A stretch of 64,000 nucleotides of DNA, from contig NC_053489.1 of assembly GCF_905171775.1 (NCBI RefSeq), positions 247,067,231-247,131,230 on the forward strand. Direction: 5' to 3'. Below are positions 1 through 9,539 of the stretch, piece after piece (positions within the stretch are counted from its first letter, which is position 1; each line of letters starts with the position of its first letter). Position numbers and translations under genes: made by a program. Below the pieces are notes generated by a model that made no database searches, had not been told where the DNA came from, and worked only from the letters and a program-made list of their open reading frames with translations. The DNA is from Rana temporaria. Lineage: Eukaryota > Chordata > Amphibia > Anura > Ranidae.

Positions 1-160
1 CTAAATCGTGGCCTAAATAATCACGAATTTGTAGCAAAATCGCGTGCATTATCAGTGCCATTATCGGCACTTTTTTTTCTCTTATCTCCCGAATGCCGAT
101 AACACCATTTTCGACCTAAATGTTTCGGTGGTCGAAATGTTGGTGCATCTCGATTTAGAA
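1..160. mobile_element. Probable end of a hAT-like element cut by the window edge
   Basis: The stretch ends in TTGGTGCATCTCGA, which resembles the TIR seen at the ends of many vertebrate hAT MITEs (reverse complement TCGAGATGCACCAA). It also contains short inverted motifs around CCGATAA. The partner end and the target duplication would lie before the window, so the class is a guess. Confidence 0.25.
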
Positions 161-1578
161 GAGGTCAAACCTAAAGTGTACCCAACAGCAGTACGTACTC
201 GGGTACCTCACTCCCATGGTTAGCTGCTGGAACTGGGGAAGGAAGTTTAAAGCATTACTAAAGGCACATTTTTTAAAATAAAGATGTTCTACTTACCTGC
301 TATGTACAGTGTTATTGCACAGAGGGGGCCCTGAACCTTCTCTTCTGGGCTCCCACACTGGCGATCTTGGCTCCTGCTCTTTTTTTTTTGTGTCTCCCAG
401 CACAGTAAGTGTTGAGAAGAAAAAGAAAGTAAAGTTGGCGCTGGTCCTATGGGGCCAAATGCTCCATAAAAGAGGCTCCTAGTGTAAGGTGCAGTGTGCA
501 AAATATACACAAGGTGCTAAATGATCTCAAGTGCCTGTGTACACTACTAGAATGATTCCACAGTATATATCATAAATGCAGCTATGAAAATAAATAAAAA
601 CATTAAATAAAATATATATACTTTCTTGCTCTACTTAGGTGGAAGAAATTAGTAGAGACAGCTGTCCATTGATCGCCTTCAACCATACCTAGTCCAATAC
701 CAAATACTTTTTGCTGTCACTGGTGTTTTAAAATATACTTGCGCGGATTTATTTTAACACATATGCCAGCACAGCAAGGCACTTACCAAGGGGCAGACGT
801 GTGAGCTCCCTTCTGAGCGTGGCTGTGTGTGTCTATAGACGTGCATCGCGGCTGAGCCCTGCCCATAAACCCAGACCCCGCCCACCCGCTGCCTGCTCAC
901 AGGATTTGACTGACAGCAGCATGGGCTAAAGGCTCTCACTGATGCCCAATTCTCCTGTGAGAAGAGAAGGACAAGTTAAGAGCTCGGCACGGCAAGTGGC
1001 AAGACGTTTTTCACATTAATGCAGGGAATGCATAAGGTAAAGAAACCGATTTGTCAGAGCCCACTCAGGGTTATGAACTCTTTCACAAGCACCATGTGAC
1101 AGCACTTAGCCAATCTTGGAGCAGCTAGGGGGAGGGGCAGTGAGTGATCGTTCCACGTATTTTCCTGTGTCTTCCAGGACAGCACATGGCACCTCCTCCA
1201 CCAGGAAAAGGAAACGTGTCCTACAGAACCGGGCAGTTTTTGTGTGTAACGCATCGCTTGGAACCTGGTGGAAGGAGGTGCAGCGTGGGACACCTCCACC
1301 TCCCCCTTTTTCTTCACTTTGCTTGTGTGGGGGGGTCTCAGCAATTTTTGCTCCCAGTCAAATCTTTTTGTATGGACAGAAGAGGTCTGGGCTAAGCCCC
1401 AAAACAAAAACGTAATATATTGTAGCTTTCCAGTCATTGGGTATGGTGGCTGCATTTGTTTTCCTTTTTTTGGGGGGGGGGGGGGGTTTCAAGGTTTTAT
1501 TTTCATTTGGAAATCGGCCAGTGACACGGGGAGATTTACTAAAAGCTGTGCATGGGGGTTTTTTTTTTTTTTTTTTTT
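161..1578. other. Non-coding flank, repeat-derived
   Basis: No exon or conserved protein segment is visible. Positions ~270-960 resemble the repeat at 58.5-58.8 kb: both have a CTTCTACTTACCTGCT motif followed by GC-richer text around a TGACAGCAGCA motif. They are probably copies of one dispersed repeat. Homopolymer runs (G at ~1473-1487, T at ~1560-1578) lie just before the foldback element. The short open frames here look like chance frames. Confidence 0.4.
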
Positions 1579-2018
1579 ACTTTGTGGGTTGTAAAGGTAC
1601 AATTTTTTTTCCCTAAATAGCTTCCTTTACCTCAGTGCAGTCCTCCTTCACTTACCTCATCCTTCCATTTTACTTTTAAATGTTCTTATTTCTTCTGAGA
1701 AATCCTCACTTCCTGTTCTTCTGTCTGTAACTACACACCGTAATGCGAGGCTTTCTTCCTGGTGTGGAGTGTCGTGCTCGCCCCCTCCCTTGGACTACAG
1801 GAGAGTCAGGATGCTCTGTACATTGCAAGAATGTTGAGTATGGCCTCAGATAAACAAAATAACTAATCTTAAAAGTGTACCATCATCCAGGTTGATATAC
1901 AGACGAAAGGGGTGGGGACAAGGGACAGTGGCTAATGCTGATCCTCTAACATTCCCTCCCCCCAAAAAGGATTAATGGACTATCTCGGTACTAGGTAAGA
2001 AATGACATGCATATAAAA
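1579..2018 (+). repeat. Left arm of the foldback element (outer part)
   Basis: It is inverted relative to ~9660-10057. Shared landmarks include the CTCAGTGCAGTCCTCC, CTCACTTCCTGTTCTTCTGTC and GGGGTGGGGACAAGGGACAG segments. The arm is interrupted at 2019 by a hAT insertion and resumes at 8618. Confidence 0.75.
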
Positions 2019-2073
2019 TAGGGCTGTGAAAATTAACTATTAATTCATCGATTAATCTTTAATTTCTTTATCG

Positions 2074-2212
2074 TACATCACGGGACACAGAGCAGCATAT
2101 TCATTACTATGTGGGTTATATGGAGTACCTTCAGGTGTTGACACTGGCAATCTCAAACAGGAAATGCCCCTCCCTATATAACCCCCTCCCATAGGAGGAG
2201 TACCTCAGTTTT
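2074..2212 (+). repeat. DIRS left inverted terminal repeat
   Basis: 139 bp from TACATCACGGGACACAGAG to CCTCAGTTTT, near-perfectly inverted relative to 7714-7852. It includes a TATATAA motif and the segment CAGGTGTTGACACTGGCAAT. Confidence 0.9.
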
Positions 2213-3396
2213 TACGCCAGTGTCTTAGGTGTTAGTCATGGTTTAGCTTGCCTCCGCATCCTTGGGATTAGGTGAGCTACCGGTTCTGTCCAAAAAAGCC
2301 TGAGCGCTAAAGTGGTCAGTAACCGGACCCCAAACCCTTGGGGTATAGCCCATAATGCTTTCTTTTTAAGAGAGCTGGACCCTGGGCCCAGAACTTAGAA
2401 AACCTTTGGGCGCCTAATGTTTTCTGTTTGCCAGGGTGCTGTATGGGTCCAGGACAGTGGATCCTTCATGGAAGAAGAAGGTTCCCAGGGCCTGAAGGTC
2501 TAGACATCCCCACGGAGATGGGGGAAGATTGGGCCTCTTGCTTGGCAAAGTCCTGCGGCATGGAGCAGGTAAGTAAGGGGAAAAACTTGCGGAACTTGGC
2601 TCTTAGCAAGTTTTTTCTGGGAGGTCACAGGGGACATGCCTAAGGTTATGCATTGCATCTGGCAAACCAGTCACATATCATGAAGATAGGATGGCTCTAT
2701 ATGTTATCATTCCCCATAAAAAGTGACCTCCCTGGTAGTGTTGGAAAAGCTGTGAGTGGGGCCTTTTGTGTACAAATGTATGTGTGTTCAGAGAGCTATG
2801 CTTACCTGCAAGCCTCCAGGCGATGCTCTATCCAGTCCTCTTCCTCATGCCTGCAAGGCAGGCAAAAAACGCTGACCTCCTCGTGTGTTCCAGGCCTGCG
2901 GCTGCAGGAACAGAGAGGCCCTTCCTCCCAACCCCCCCCCCGTCGGCGGGCGCGCGCGCGGTGCGCGTGCACGTGTTATAGGCGCATTTGGCGCCGTTTT
3001 AGCTGGGGGGGAAGGGCGGGTCAGTGGTTTAAGGAAGGGGCGGCCCTTCCTTAGTGCCACAGCTCATTCAATACTTTGGCTTGAGGGAGGAAGGACTGGA
3101 GTGAAGCATGGGGCGCTGAGGACACACAGTGGCCAGAAAGAATACTACAGTCTTCAGAAGATTGTGGTTTAGCCTAGGAATAGGCTGTTTTTTCTTTTCC
3201 ATCTCATAGTCTTTTCTTTGGCAATACTACTCAGGGGGATAGAATGTTTTTTCTTGCCTAGATTGAAAAAAAAAAAAAAAAAAGTGTCATCTGGGGTAGA
3301 GGAAACATTTTTTATTCCCCAAACAGGTGTTTGGGCATTTAACTATTTATAAGTCCCAGGTACCAATAAGTAGCAGGTGTGCCTCGGTATTGTACC
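2213..3396 (+). other. DIRS 5' untranslated region
   Basis: 1.2 kb between the left terminal repeat and the gag-like start. It holds no long conserved frame. A GC-rich patch with CGCGCGCG (~2945-2970) and a 17-19 A run near 3266 are the only low-complexity parts. It probably carries the promoter and leader, but no specific signal could be fixed. Confidence 0.5.
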
Positions 3397-4725
3397 ATGG
3401 CATCAAAGAACAAGCCAGAGGGTACAAAAGGTGGGGATTCCCCCACAGAGTCTGAGGTCTCGGACAGAGCTAGGCCGCTGCTTTCCCCACAGGGAGCCTT
3501 TGGGCCATCGGGATCTGGGGCTGGAGCTGACGCGAGTCAACCCAACCCTAAGATGGTCACGGAGGAGGTGTTGCTCACCTCTTTAAATGAGATGCGGAGA
3601 AGCATGGGAGAAATGATAGCCGCAGCTATGCGGGGTAGTAAGCGGAATAGATCTCCGTCACCCGTGCGCGGACCCTCGGAAGAGGAGGTCCTTTCCTCTG
3701 GGGAATTGGACGACCTCTTGGACAAAGACCAAGTAGGTTCAGGGATCGAAGATCCGGATACAGAGGAGTCTGGGGCAGTCTCCCTGAGGGAGAGCTGGTG
3801 GATTCAAGGCTTGACGGACTTGGTCCATAAGGCATTCAACCTGCCTGTACCAGATCTCCAGGTATCGACGATTTCAGCTTTGGGCTCACTGAGGGCGCCT
3901 CAAAGCAGTGCTGTGTTTCCGATCCATCCTCTATTGGAGGGAGTCTTGTTCCAAGAGTGGAACAAACCAGACAAGGTGTTCTTACCACCTAAGAAATTTT
4001 CTGTCTTATATCCTATGGAAGAAAAGTTTTCCAAGAGATGGGCTTCTCCTGCAGTAGACGCAGCCATCTCATGTGTTAACAAATCGTTAACATGCCCTGT
4101 AGAGAACGTACAGGTTTTCAAAGATCCAGTTGATAAGCGCTTGGAAGCACTACTTAAGAACTCCTTCACTTCTGCAGGGGCAGTAGTACAGCCAGCCGTG
4201 GCTGCGATTGGAGTCGCTCAAGCTTTATCAGATCAATTTAAGCAAATGCTTGAACTTATTCCTGCCGAGCAGGCAGAAGAATTTTCGGATGTCCCTAAGG
4301 CCATATGTTTTACGGTAGACGCAATCAAGGATTCCATCCAGCAAGCGTCACGTTTATCGTTATCCCTTATCCATATGAGAAGACTCTTATGGTTGAAAAG
4401 CTGGGAGGCTGAGCCCCCATGCAAGAAGCTCCTGGTAGGGTTCCCCTTCCATGGAGGACGGCTCTTCGGAGAGGACCTAGATAAATACATTCAGACCATT
4501 TCAAGCGGCAAGAGTACACTCTTGCCAACTAAGAAGAAGGTTCAGGGGCCTGCGTTTAAACGACAGTCCTCCCCTGGGCAGGGGCCCTCTAATGCCAAGC
4601 AGTATCGACGGCCTCCTGCAAGAGCAAACTTCGGCTTCAACAGCAGATCAGAAGGACAGGCTGTTAGAGGCAAGAGGCAGTGGTTTCGCAAGCCAGCAAA
4701 ACCAGCCCCCAAGTCTACCTCATGA
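3397..4725 (+). CDS. DIRS gag-like protein (ORF1)
   Basis: This is a 442-residue frame starting at an ATG in a strong vertebrate initiation context (ACCATGG at 3394-3400). An in-frame GTG 18 bp upstream is less likely. The N-terminal third is acidic and serine/proline-rich. The middle matches the layout of vertebrate DIRS ORF1 proteins, and the C-terminal ~60 residues are basic (KRQW, RKPAKPAPK), consistent with nucleic-acid binding. It presumably packages element RNA. It overlaps the RT frame by 134 bp in a different phase, as in other DIRS elements. No frameshift or stop is seen. The identification rests on position and composition more than on a diagnostic motif. Confidence 0.75.
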   Translation: MASKNKPEGTKGGDSPTESEVSDRARPLLSPQGAFGPSGSGAGADASQPNPKMVTEEVLLTSLNEMRRSMGEMIAAAMRGSKRNRSPSPVRGPSEEEVLSSGELDDLLDKDQVGSGIEDPDTEESGAVSLRESWWIQGLTDLVHKAFNLPVPDLQVSTISALGSLRAPQSSAVFPIHPLLEGVLFQEWNKPDKVFLPPKKFSVLYPMEEKFSKRWASPAVDAAISCVNKSLTCPVENVQVFKDPVDKRLEALLKNSFTSAGAVVQPAVAAIGVAQALSDQFKQMLELIPAEQAEEFSDVPKAICFTVDAIKDSIQQASRLSLSLIHMRRLLWLKSWEAEPPCKKLLVGFPFHGGRLFGEDLDKYIQTISSGKSTLLPTKKKVQGPAFKRQSSPGQGPSNAKQYRRPPARANFGFNSRSEGQAVRGKRQWFRKPAKPAPKSTS

Positions 4726-6364
4726 AGGGGCGCCCCCACCCACGAAGGTGGGGGGAAGGCTGCGACTCTTTTCGGAGATTTGGGAAGCCAGCATTCCCGA
4801 CGAGTGGGTACGGTCTTCCGTGGCCACAGGCTACAAGCTAGAGTTCCTAAGGTTTCCTCCTCCTCATTTCCAGGAGTCGAGGATTCCAAACGATCTGGAG
4901 AAAGGAGCCGCATTAAGATCGGCTCTAGATCATCTACTTTCCCAGGGAGTAATAGTAGAGGTACCAGTCCTGGAACAGGGGCTGGGTTTCTACTCCAACC
5001 TAATGGAGGCTACGGCCCCCCGGGTGTTCACGAAGGTTCTAGCTCCAATCCTAGCCAAGCTAAGGATCCAAGGGGTCACGATCCTAGCATACCTGGACGA
5101 CCTCCTAGTCATAGACCACTCGTCTCCCGGCTTGGAGCGAGCAGTGGCCCTCACGGTCCAATACCTCGAGAGGTTCGGCTGGGTCCTAAATCGAGAAAAG
5201 TCAGCATTCCAGCCCACAAGGCAGTTGGAATATCTCGGCATGAGATTAGACACAGAACAACAAAGGGTGTTCCTACCTCTGAGGAAGGTCAAAGCCATCA
5301 AGGAATTAATCCTACTGGTTCTAAGCAAGAAGGAACCGACTATTCGCCTATGTATGAGACTACTAGGCAAGATGGGGGCTACATTCGAGGCGGTGCCATA
5401 CGCCCAGAGCCACACTCGCATCCTGCAGGCAGCCATCCTGTCAGCATGGAGCAGAAGGCCACAGGCCTTGGATATCCCGTTGCCACTCTCATCAAGAGTC
5501 CGGCAAAGTCTGTGTTGGTGGTTAGACCCTCAGAATCTACTGAAGGGAAAGTCTTTCAACCCAGTGGCTTGGAAGATAGTGACCACAGACGCCAGCCTGA
5601 CGGGCTGGGGAGCGATTGTGGATGGTTCCACTCGCCAAGGTATTTGGGCAAGGCCAGAGAAGCTTTTACCCATCAACATCTTGGAGCTCAGAGCGGTTCG
5701 ACTAGCCCTCAGGGCTTGGACGTCGAAATTGCAGGGGTTCCCGGTGAGAGTTCAATCAGACAATGCCACGGCAGTGGCATACATAAATCACCAAGGGGGA
5801 ACCAGGAGTCAGGCCGCTCAGAGAGAAGTGAGCTTGATTCTCCTAGGGGCAGAGGCTCATGTGCCCTGCATATCGGCAATATTCATTCCCGGAGTGGACA
5901 ACTTTCAGGCGGACTTCTTAAGCCGCCAGACTCTATTGCCGGGGGAATGGTCTCTGCATCCACAAACCTTTCAAGCACTCTGCCAAAAATGGGGAGTGCC
6001 GGACGTGGATATCATGGCATCGAGACTCAACAAGAAGCTAGACAGGTTCATGTCCCGCTCAAGGGATCCGATGGCCTGCGGAACCGATGCTCTGGTTTGC
6101 CCTTGGCATCAGTTCAAACTTCTTTATGCGTTTCCCCCGCTCCAGTTACTACCCCGCCTGCTGCGCAGGATCCGGGTGGAGCACATACCAGTCATCCTGG
6201 TAGCTCCAGCATGGCCCAGAAGGGCATGGTACTCACTAATCTTAAGGATGGTAGTGGGAGACCCTTGGACTCTTCCTCTACGGCCAGACCTGCTATCGCA
6301 AGGTCCGATCCTCCACCCTGCCTTACGGCATCTAAATTTGACGGCCTGGAAGCTGAATCCCTGA
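4592..6364 (+). CDS. DIRS reverse transcriptase/RNase H (ORF2), RT core deleted
   Basis: 590 residues from ATG at 4592. After the N-terminal region comes GFYSNL (residues ~132-137), which in DIRS proteins precedes the RT fingers. The next residues are MEATAPRVFTKV, the second half of RT motif B, so motifs 1, 2, A (the first catalytic Asp) and early B are missing, about 90-100 codons by comparison with the family. Motif C, YLDDLL, is present with Asp169-Asp170. RNase H looks complete: TTDAS (Asp333), LELRA, SDNATAV and a DFLSR end. The C-terminal ~150 residues (VPDVDIMASRLNKK... YAFPP... VAPAWPRRAWY) match the methyltransferase-like region of DIRS ORF2. The frame is open, so a protein could be made, but the polymerase should be inactive. 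Mobility would need an RT from another copy. Confidence 0.85.
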   Translation: MPSSIDGLLQEQTSASTADQKDRLLEARGSGFASQQNQPPSLPHEGAPPPTKVGGRLRLFSEIWEASIPDEWVRSSVATGYKLEFLRFPPPHFQESRIPNDLEKGAALRSALDHLLSQGVIVEVPVLEQGLGFYSNLMEATAPRVFTKVLAPILAKLRIQGVTILAYLDDLLVIDHSSPGLERAVALTVQYLERFGWVLNREKSAFQPTRQLEYLGMRLDTEQQRVFLPLRKVKAIKELILLVLSKKEPTIRLCMRLLGKMGATFEAVPYAQSHTRILQAAILSAWSRRPQALDIPLPLSSRVRQSLCWWLDPQNLLKGKSFNPVAWKIVTTDASLTGWGAIVDGSTRQGIWARPEKLLPINILELRAVRLALRAWTSKLQGFPVRVQSDNATAVAYINHQGGTRSQAAQREVSLILLGAEAHVPCISAIFIPGVDNFQADFLSRQTLLPGEWSLHPQTFQALCQKWGVPDVDIMASRLNKKLDRFMSRSRDPMACGTDALVCPWHQFKLLYAFPPLQLLPRLLRRIRVEHIPVILVAPAWPRRAWYSLILRMVVGDPWTLPLRPDLLSQGPILHPALRHLNLTAWKLNP

Positions 6365-7380
6365 TTCTCAGGGGTAGAGGTCTGTCTCAGAAAGTAATCT
6401 CTACCCTAATCAGAGCCAGGAAACCGGTCTCTAGGGTGATTTATTACAGGGTCTGGAAGGCCTATGTAGGCTGGTGTGAGTCCAAGCGATGGCTTTCTCG
6501 CAAATTCACCATTGATAGAGTTTTAAGTTTTCTCCAGCTAGGAGTGGATAAAGGATTGGCATTAAGCACAATCAAAGGACAGATTTCTGCTCTGTCAGTG
6601 TGGTTTCAGCGGCCGCTGGCCACCCACTCGCTGGTTAAGACCTTCCTTCAAGGGGTCTTACGTATTAAACCTCCAGTTAAATCCCCGCTTTGCCCGTGGG
6701 ATTTAAACCTTGTTCTGTCAAGTTTACAGAAACAACCGTTTGAGCCGTTGGCTGAAATTCCTTTGGTTTTACTGACAAGGAAGTTAGTATTTTTGGTCGC
6801 CATAGTTTCCGCAAGAAGAGTATCGGAACTGGCGGCCTTATCCTGTAAGGAACCATATCTTATTTTTCACAAGGACAGGGTCGTTCTCCGCCCTCATCCT
6901 TCCTTCCTACCGAAGGTTATATCCAGTTTTCATTTGAACCAGGATTTGGTATTACCATCCTTCTTCCCTAAACCTACTTCCAGAAAGGAAGGGTTGCTGC
7001 ATACCTTGGATATCGTCAGGGCCATGAAGGCCTATCTTAAAGCTACAAAGAAGATCCGGAAAACAGATGTGCTGTTCATATTACCGGATGGGCCCAAGAA
7101 GGGGCAGGCAGCTGCAAAGTCCACCATTTCTAGGTGGATTAAGCAATTAATCACTCAGGCCTACGGCTTGAAAGGGTTGCCTCCTCCAGTATCATTAAAG
7201 GCTCATTCTACTAGGGCCATGGGCGCCTCCTGGGCAGCACATCACCAGATCTCTATGGCTCAAGTTTGCAAGGCGGCAACCTGGTCTTCTGTCCACACGT
7301 TTACAAAATTCTACCAGTTGGACGTAAGAAGGAATACTGATACAGCCTTTGGGCAGGCAGTGCTGCAGGCTGCAGTTTGA
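6211..7380 (+). CDS. DIRS tyrosine recombinase (ORF3)
   Basis: 389 residues if started at the ATG at 6211. The same phase is open from 4780, so the true start is unsure; homology begins near the end of ORF2 (SLILRGRGLSQK). It carries the tyrosine-recombinase fold: an N-terminal core-binding region (KFTIDRVLSFLQLG...STIKGQISALS), then SARRVSEL with the catalytic Arg (6814-6819), HSTRAMGASWA with His (7204) and Arg (7213), and FTKFY with the nucleophilic Tyr (7312-7314). The protein would integrate the circular DNA copy at its target. It overlaps ORF2 in a different phase, as usual for DIRS. All catalytic residues are present, so it may be functional. Confidence 0.88.
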   Translation: MAQKGMVLTNLKDGSGRPLDSSSTARPAIARSDPPPCLTASKFDGLEAESLILRGRGLSQKVISTLIRARKPVSRVIYYRVWKAYVGWCESKRWLSRKFTIDRVLSFLQLGVDKGLALSTIKGQISALSVWFQRPLATHSLVKTFLQGVLRIKPPVKSPLCPWDLNLVLSSLQKQPFEPLAEIPLVLLTRKLVFLVAIVSARRVSELAALSCKEPYLIFHKDRVVLRPHPSFLPKVISSFHLNQDLVLPSFFPKPTSRKEGLLHTLDIVRAMKAYLKATKKIRKTDVLFILPDGPKKGQAAAKSTISRWIKQLITQAYGLKGLPPPVSLKAHSTRAMGASWAAHHQISMAQVCKAATWSSVHTFTKFYQLDVRRNTDTAFGQAVLQAAV

Positions 7381-7548
7381 GACCCTCGGATTCCGGGGGC
7401 TCCTCTTTTTTGAGTTAAATTTAAAATTTAAGATTATTTTTCTCAACTAAGTTGGATTTATTATGATTTAAGTATTTCTCTAAATTAAATCCTTTTGTCT
7501 TGGAGATGTTCTCCCTCCCCTCATTGTGAGCATTGCTTTGGGACATCC

Positions 7549-7664
7549 CACATAGTAATGAATATGCTGCTCTGTGTCCCGTGATGTACAATAAAGAAAA
7601 AGGGATTTTTAATACAGCTTACCTGTAAAATCCTTTTCTTGGAGTACATCACGGGACACAGAGC
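7549..7664 (+). repeat. DIRS internal complementary region
   Basis: Two abutting parts. 7549-7592 repeats the inner end of the right terminal repeat (CCCACATAGTAATGAATATG...), and the same bases reversed match the left end. 7601-7664 is the reverse complement of the right extremity 7832-7897 (AGGATTTTACAGGTAAGCTG). In DIRS elements this region templates joining of the two ends during replication. Confidence 0.85.
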
Positions 7665-7713
7665 TCCCACCCCTCTTTTTGGGGACCATTTTGGGAGGCA
7701 TACTGCTTGCTAC

Positions 7714-7852
7714 AAAACTGAGGTACTCCTCCTATGGGAGGGGGTTATATAGGGAGGGGCATTTCCTGTTTGAGATTGCCAGTGTCAACACCTGAAGGTA
7801 CTCCATATAACCCACATAGTAATGAATATGCTGCTCTGTGTCCCGTGATGTA
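7714..7852 (-). repeat. DIRS right inverted terminal repeat
   Basis: 139 bp, the inverted partner of 2074-2212. It is followed by ~45 bp that are absent from the left end but complementary to the internal region (ending TATTAAAAATCCC), the typical asymmetric DIRS right end. Confidence 0.9.
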
Positions 7853-7897
7853 CTCCAAGAAAAGGATTTTACAGGTAAGCTGTATTAAAAATCCCTT

Positions 7898-8609
7898 TTT
7901 TTTTGATCGATCAAAATTCTTTTGATCGATCAAAATTCTTTTGATTGGTATTTGCCTCTCCACCGGCTTCCAGGCCTTCAGGGAGTTCCGGTGATGACAC
8001 CGGCGGGGCTTGCCGTGTCCATCTGAAGGGCTCCTTTGCTGTGCCTTCATATCTGCATGCCGGCGGGACCTTACTATCTGCCACACGCAAGGGCTGTTAC
8101 ACTTCCCTCTATCAACCTGGGATTCTACAACCATCCACTGGGAGTTGTGATAGTTCCCTTCACGAGGACATCTACATGCCGAAGGACTGATGTTAACCCC
8201 TCCTCATCTGGATTCAGCAGTGGTATCGTTGTACACATTTTTATACCAGTATCATACTTGGTTACATGTTTTTATGACTGCTTTTGGTACCGTTTGGTAT
8301 TACTCGCACCATTTTTACAGTTTATGTAGCTACACCGATTTTATCTCCAGTGCAATATTTATTTTGTTACCTACTTGAAGACTATAAAAGTTTTAATGCT
8401 ATTCCCATCGAGCGCTGCCTTTGTGTGTTTGTTGTATCCTGCTATCCATTTTTCCAGTTGTTGGTAGCTGCACTGGGAATCAGCCTGAAAGGAGATCAGC
8501 TAGTAGTTGGATCTGTATGAGCGGTATAATTAATCGAAATTAGTCGATTAATCGATAAAAAAAAAAATCGATTAATCGAACACAAAAATTTTAATCAGTA
8601 ACAGCCCTA
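7898..8609. other. Right portion of the outer hAT element
   Basis: It begins with a direct repeat of GATCGATCAAAATTCTTTT and ends with CGATTAATCGAT-type subterminal motifs and the TIR. The interior (7950-8500) has no recognisable protein. Confidence 0.5.
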
Positions 8610-8617
8610 ATATAAAA

Positions 8618-8720
8618 TAATACATTTTATTACATAAAATTGTTGAACAAAGAATACATGATAAAACATTGAAAAAACAGAACCTCAGGGATGCCCCTGG
8701 GCAATATCTGTTATTACAAA
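8618..8720 (+). repeat. Left arm of the foldback element (resumed)
   Basis: It continues the arm broken at 2018. It is the reverse complement of ~9571-9672, sharing AAAATTGTTGAACAAAGAAT and CTCAGGGATGCCCC. It runs on after the second hAT to 9254. Confidence 0.75.
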
Positions 8721-9218
8721 TAGGGTTGTCCCTATACCACTTTTTTAGGACCGAGTACAAGTACCGATACTTTTTTTCAAGTAGTCGCCGATACCGAATA
8801 CCGATACTTTTTTAAATGTGTCCCCATATGCAGCCATGTCCCTCTAGCCATGTCCCTCACATATGCAGCCATGTCCCTCACATATGCAGCCATGTCCCTC
8901 ACATATGCAGCCATGTCCCTCTAGCCATGTCCCTCACATATGCAGCCATGTCCCTCTAGCCATGTCCCTCACATATGCAGCCATGTCCCTCACATATGCA
9001 GCAATGTCCCTCTAGCCATGTCCCTCACATATGCAGCAATGTACCTCTAGCCATGTCCCTCGATGCGGCGGCGCGATGCGGCGGCAGCGGCGGGGGGGCA
9101 AAGGGGGGGGAAGTATTCTATTTAGGTATCGGGGGTATTTGCGCGAGTACGAGTACTCCCGCAAATACTCGGTATCGGTCCCGATACCGATACTGGTATC
9201 GGTATCTGGACAACCCTA
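8721..9218. mobile_element. Non-autonomous hAT with internal minisatellite
   Basis: The TIRs are TAGGGTTGTCC (8721) and GGACAACCCTA (ending 9218). The exact 8-bp duplication ATTACAAA lies at 8713-8720 and 9219-9226. Subterminal GGTATCGGTA-type motifs lie on both sides. The 498-bp body has no coding capacity; its left half is a tandem array. Confidence 0.9.
8822..9066 (+). repeat. Minisatellite inside the hAT element
   Basis: Tandem units of CATATGCAGCCATGTCCCTC alternate with shorter CTAGCCATGTCCCTCA units, giving a compound 21/16-bp period over about 240 bp. It is followed by a GGCGGC/GGGGG-rich patch. Confidence 0.8.
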
Positions 9219-9539
9219 ATTACAAACATATAGACTGGTCTATGCCTCGACTAGTTTCGCGGTATAACCGCTTCCTGAAGAGAACCAATCTATAAAGAAA
9301 ATGAATACAATTGATATTAAGCAGACATGATAATTCAACAATAGCCATAATAATACAGTACAATAAAAAGGGATAATACAAAGGGAAATAGCTTACCCAC
9401 AGTTGGGTGGTAATGTGCGGCATCAGGCCGCCCAGGTAAAATAGCCCCCCCGCAGCGGACAGGGGGGTTGATACTGAAAACTAAATGGAGGCATAAAATA
9501 AGTAAAAGAGCAGTGTCAAAGAGAAAAGAGACACCCGGT

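Larger units (their letters stand above)
2064..7897 (+). mobile_element. DIRS-type tyrosine-recombinase retrotransposon
   Basis: It has the full DIRS architecture: inverted terminal repeats (2074-2212 and 7714-7852), an internal complementary region (7549-7664) matching both extremities, and three overlapping ORFs on the + strand (gag-like, RT/RNase H, tyrosine recombinase). DIRS elements replicate through a circular intermediate and integrate with a tyrosine recombinase, so they leave no target duplication, and none is seen. The ORFs are uninterrupted, suggesting recent insertion. The RT has an in-frame loss of its catalytic core. The exact outer ends are uncertain by some bases because of A/T runs. 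Confidence 0.92.
2019..8609. mobile_element. hAT-type element carrying a DIRS insertion
   Basis: The ends are TAGGGCTGTG... (2019) and ...ACAGCCCTA (8609), a 9-bp inverted pair. They are flanked by an exact 8-bp duplication ATATAAAA (2011-2018 and 8610-8617), the hAT hallmark. Subterminal sequence at both ends is rich in CGATTAATCGAT-like motifs. The hAT's own sequence is only ~45 bp on the left and ~700 bp on the right (7898-8609); the rest is the DIRS retrotransposon. No hAT transposase was recognised, so it is non-autonomous. Confidence 0.85.

Noticed and set aside
8822..9066. Regular repeats considered as a CRISPR array
   Set aside because: The units are directly adjacent with no unique spacers and lie inside a hAT MITE in a vertebrate genome.
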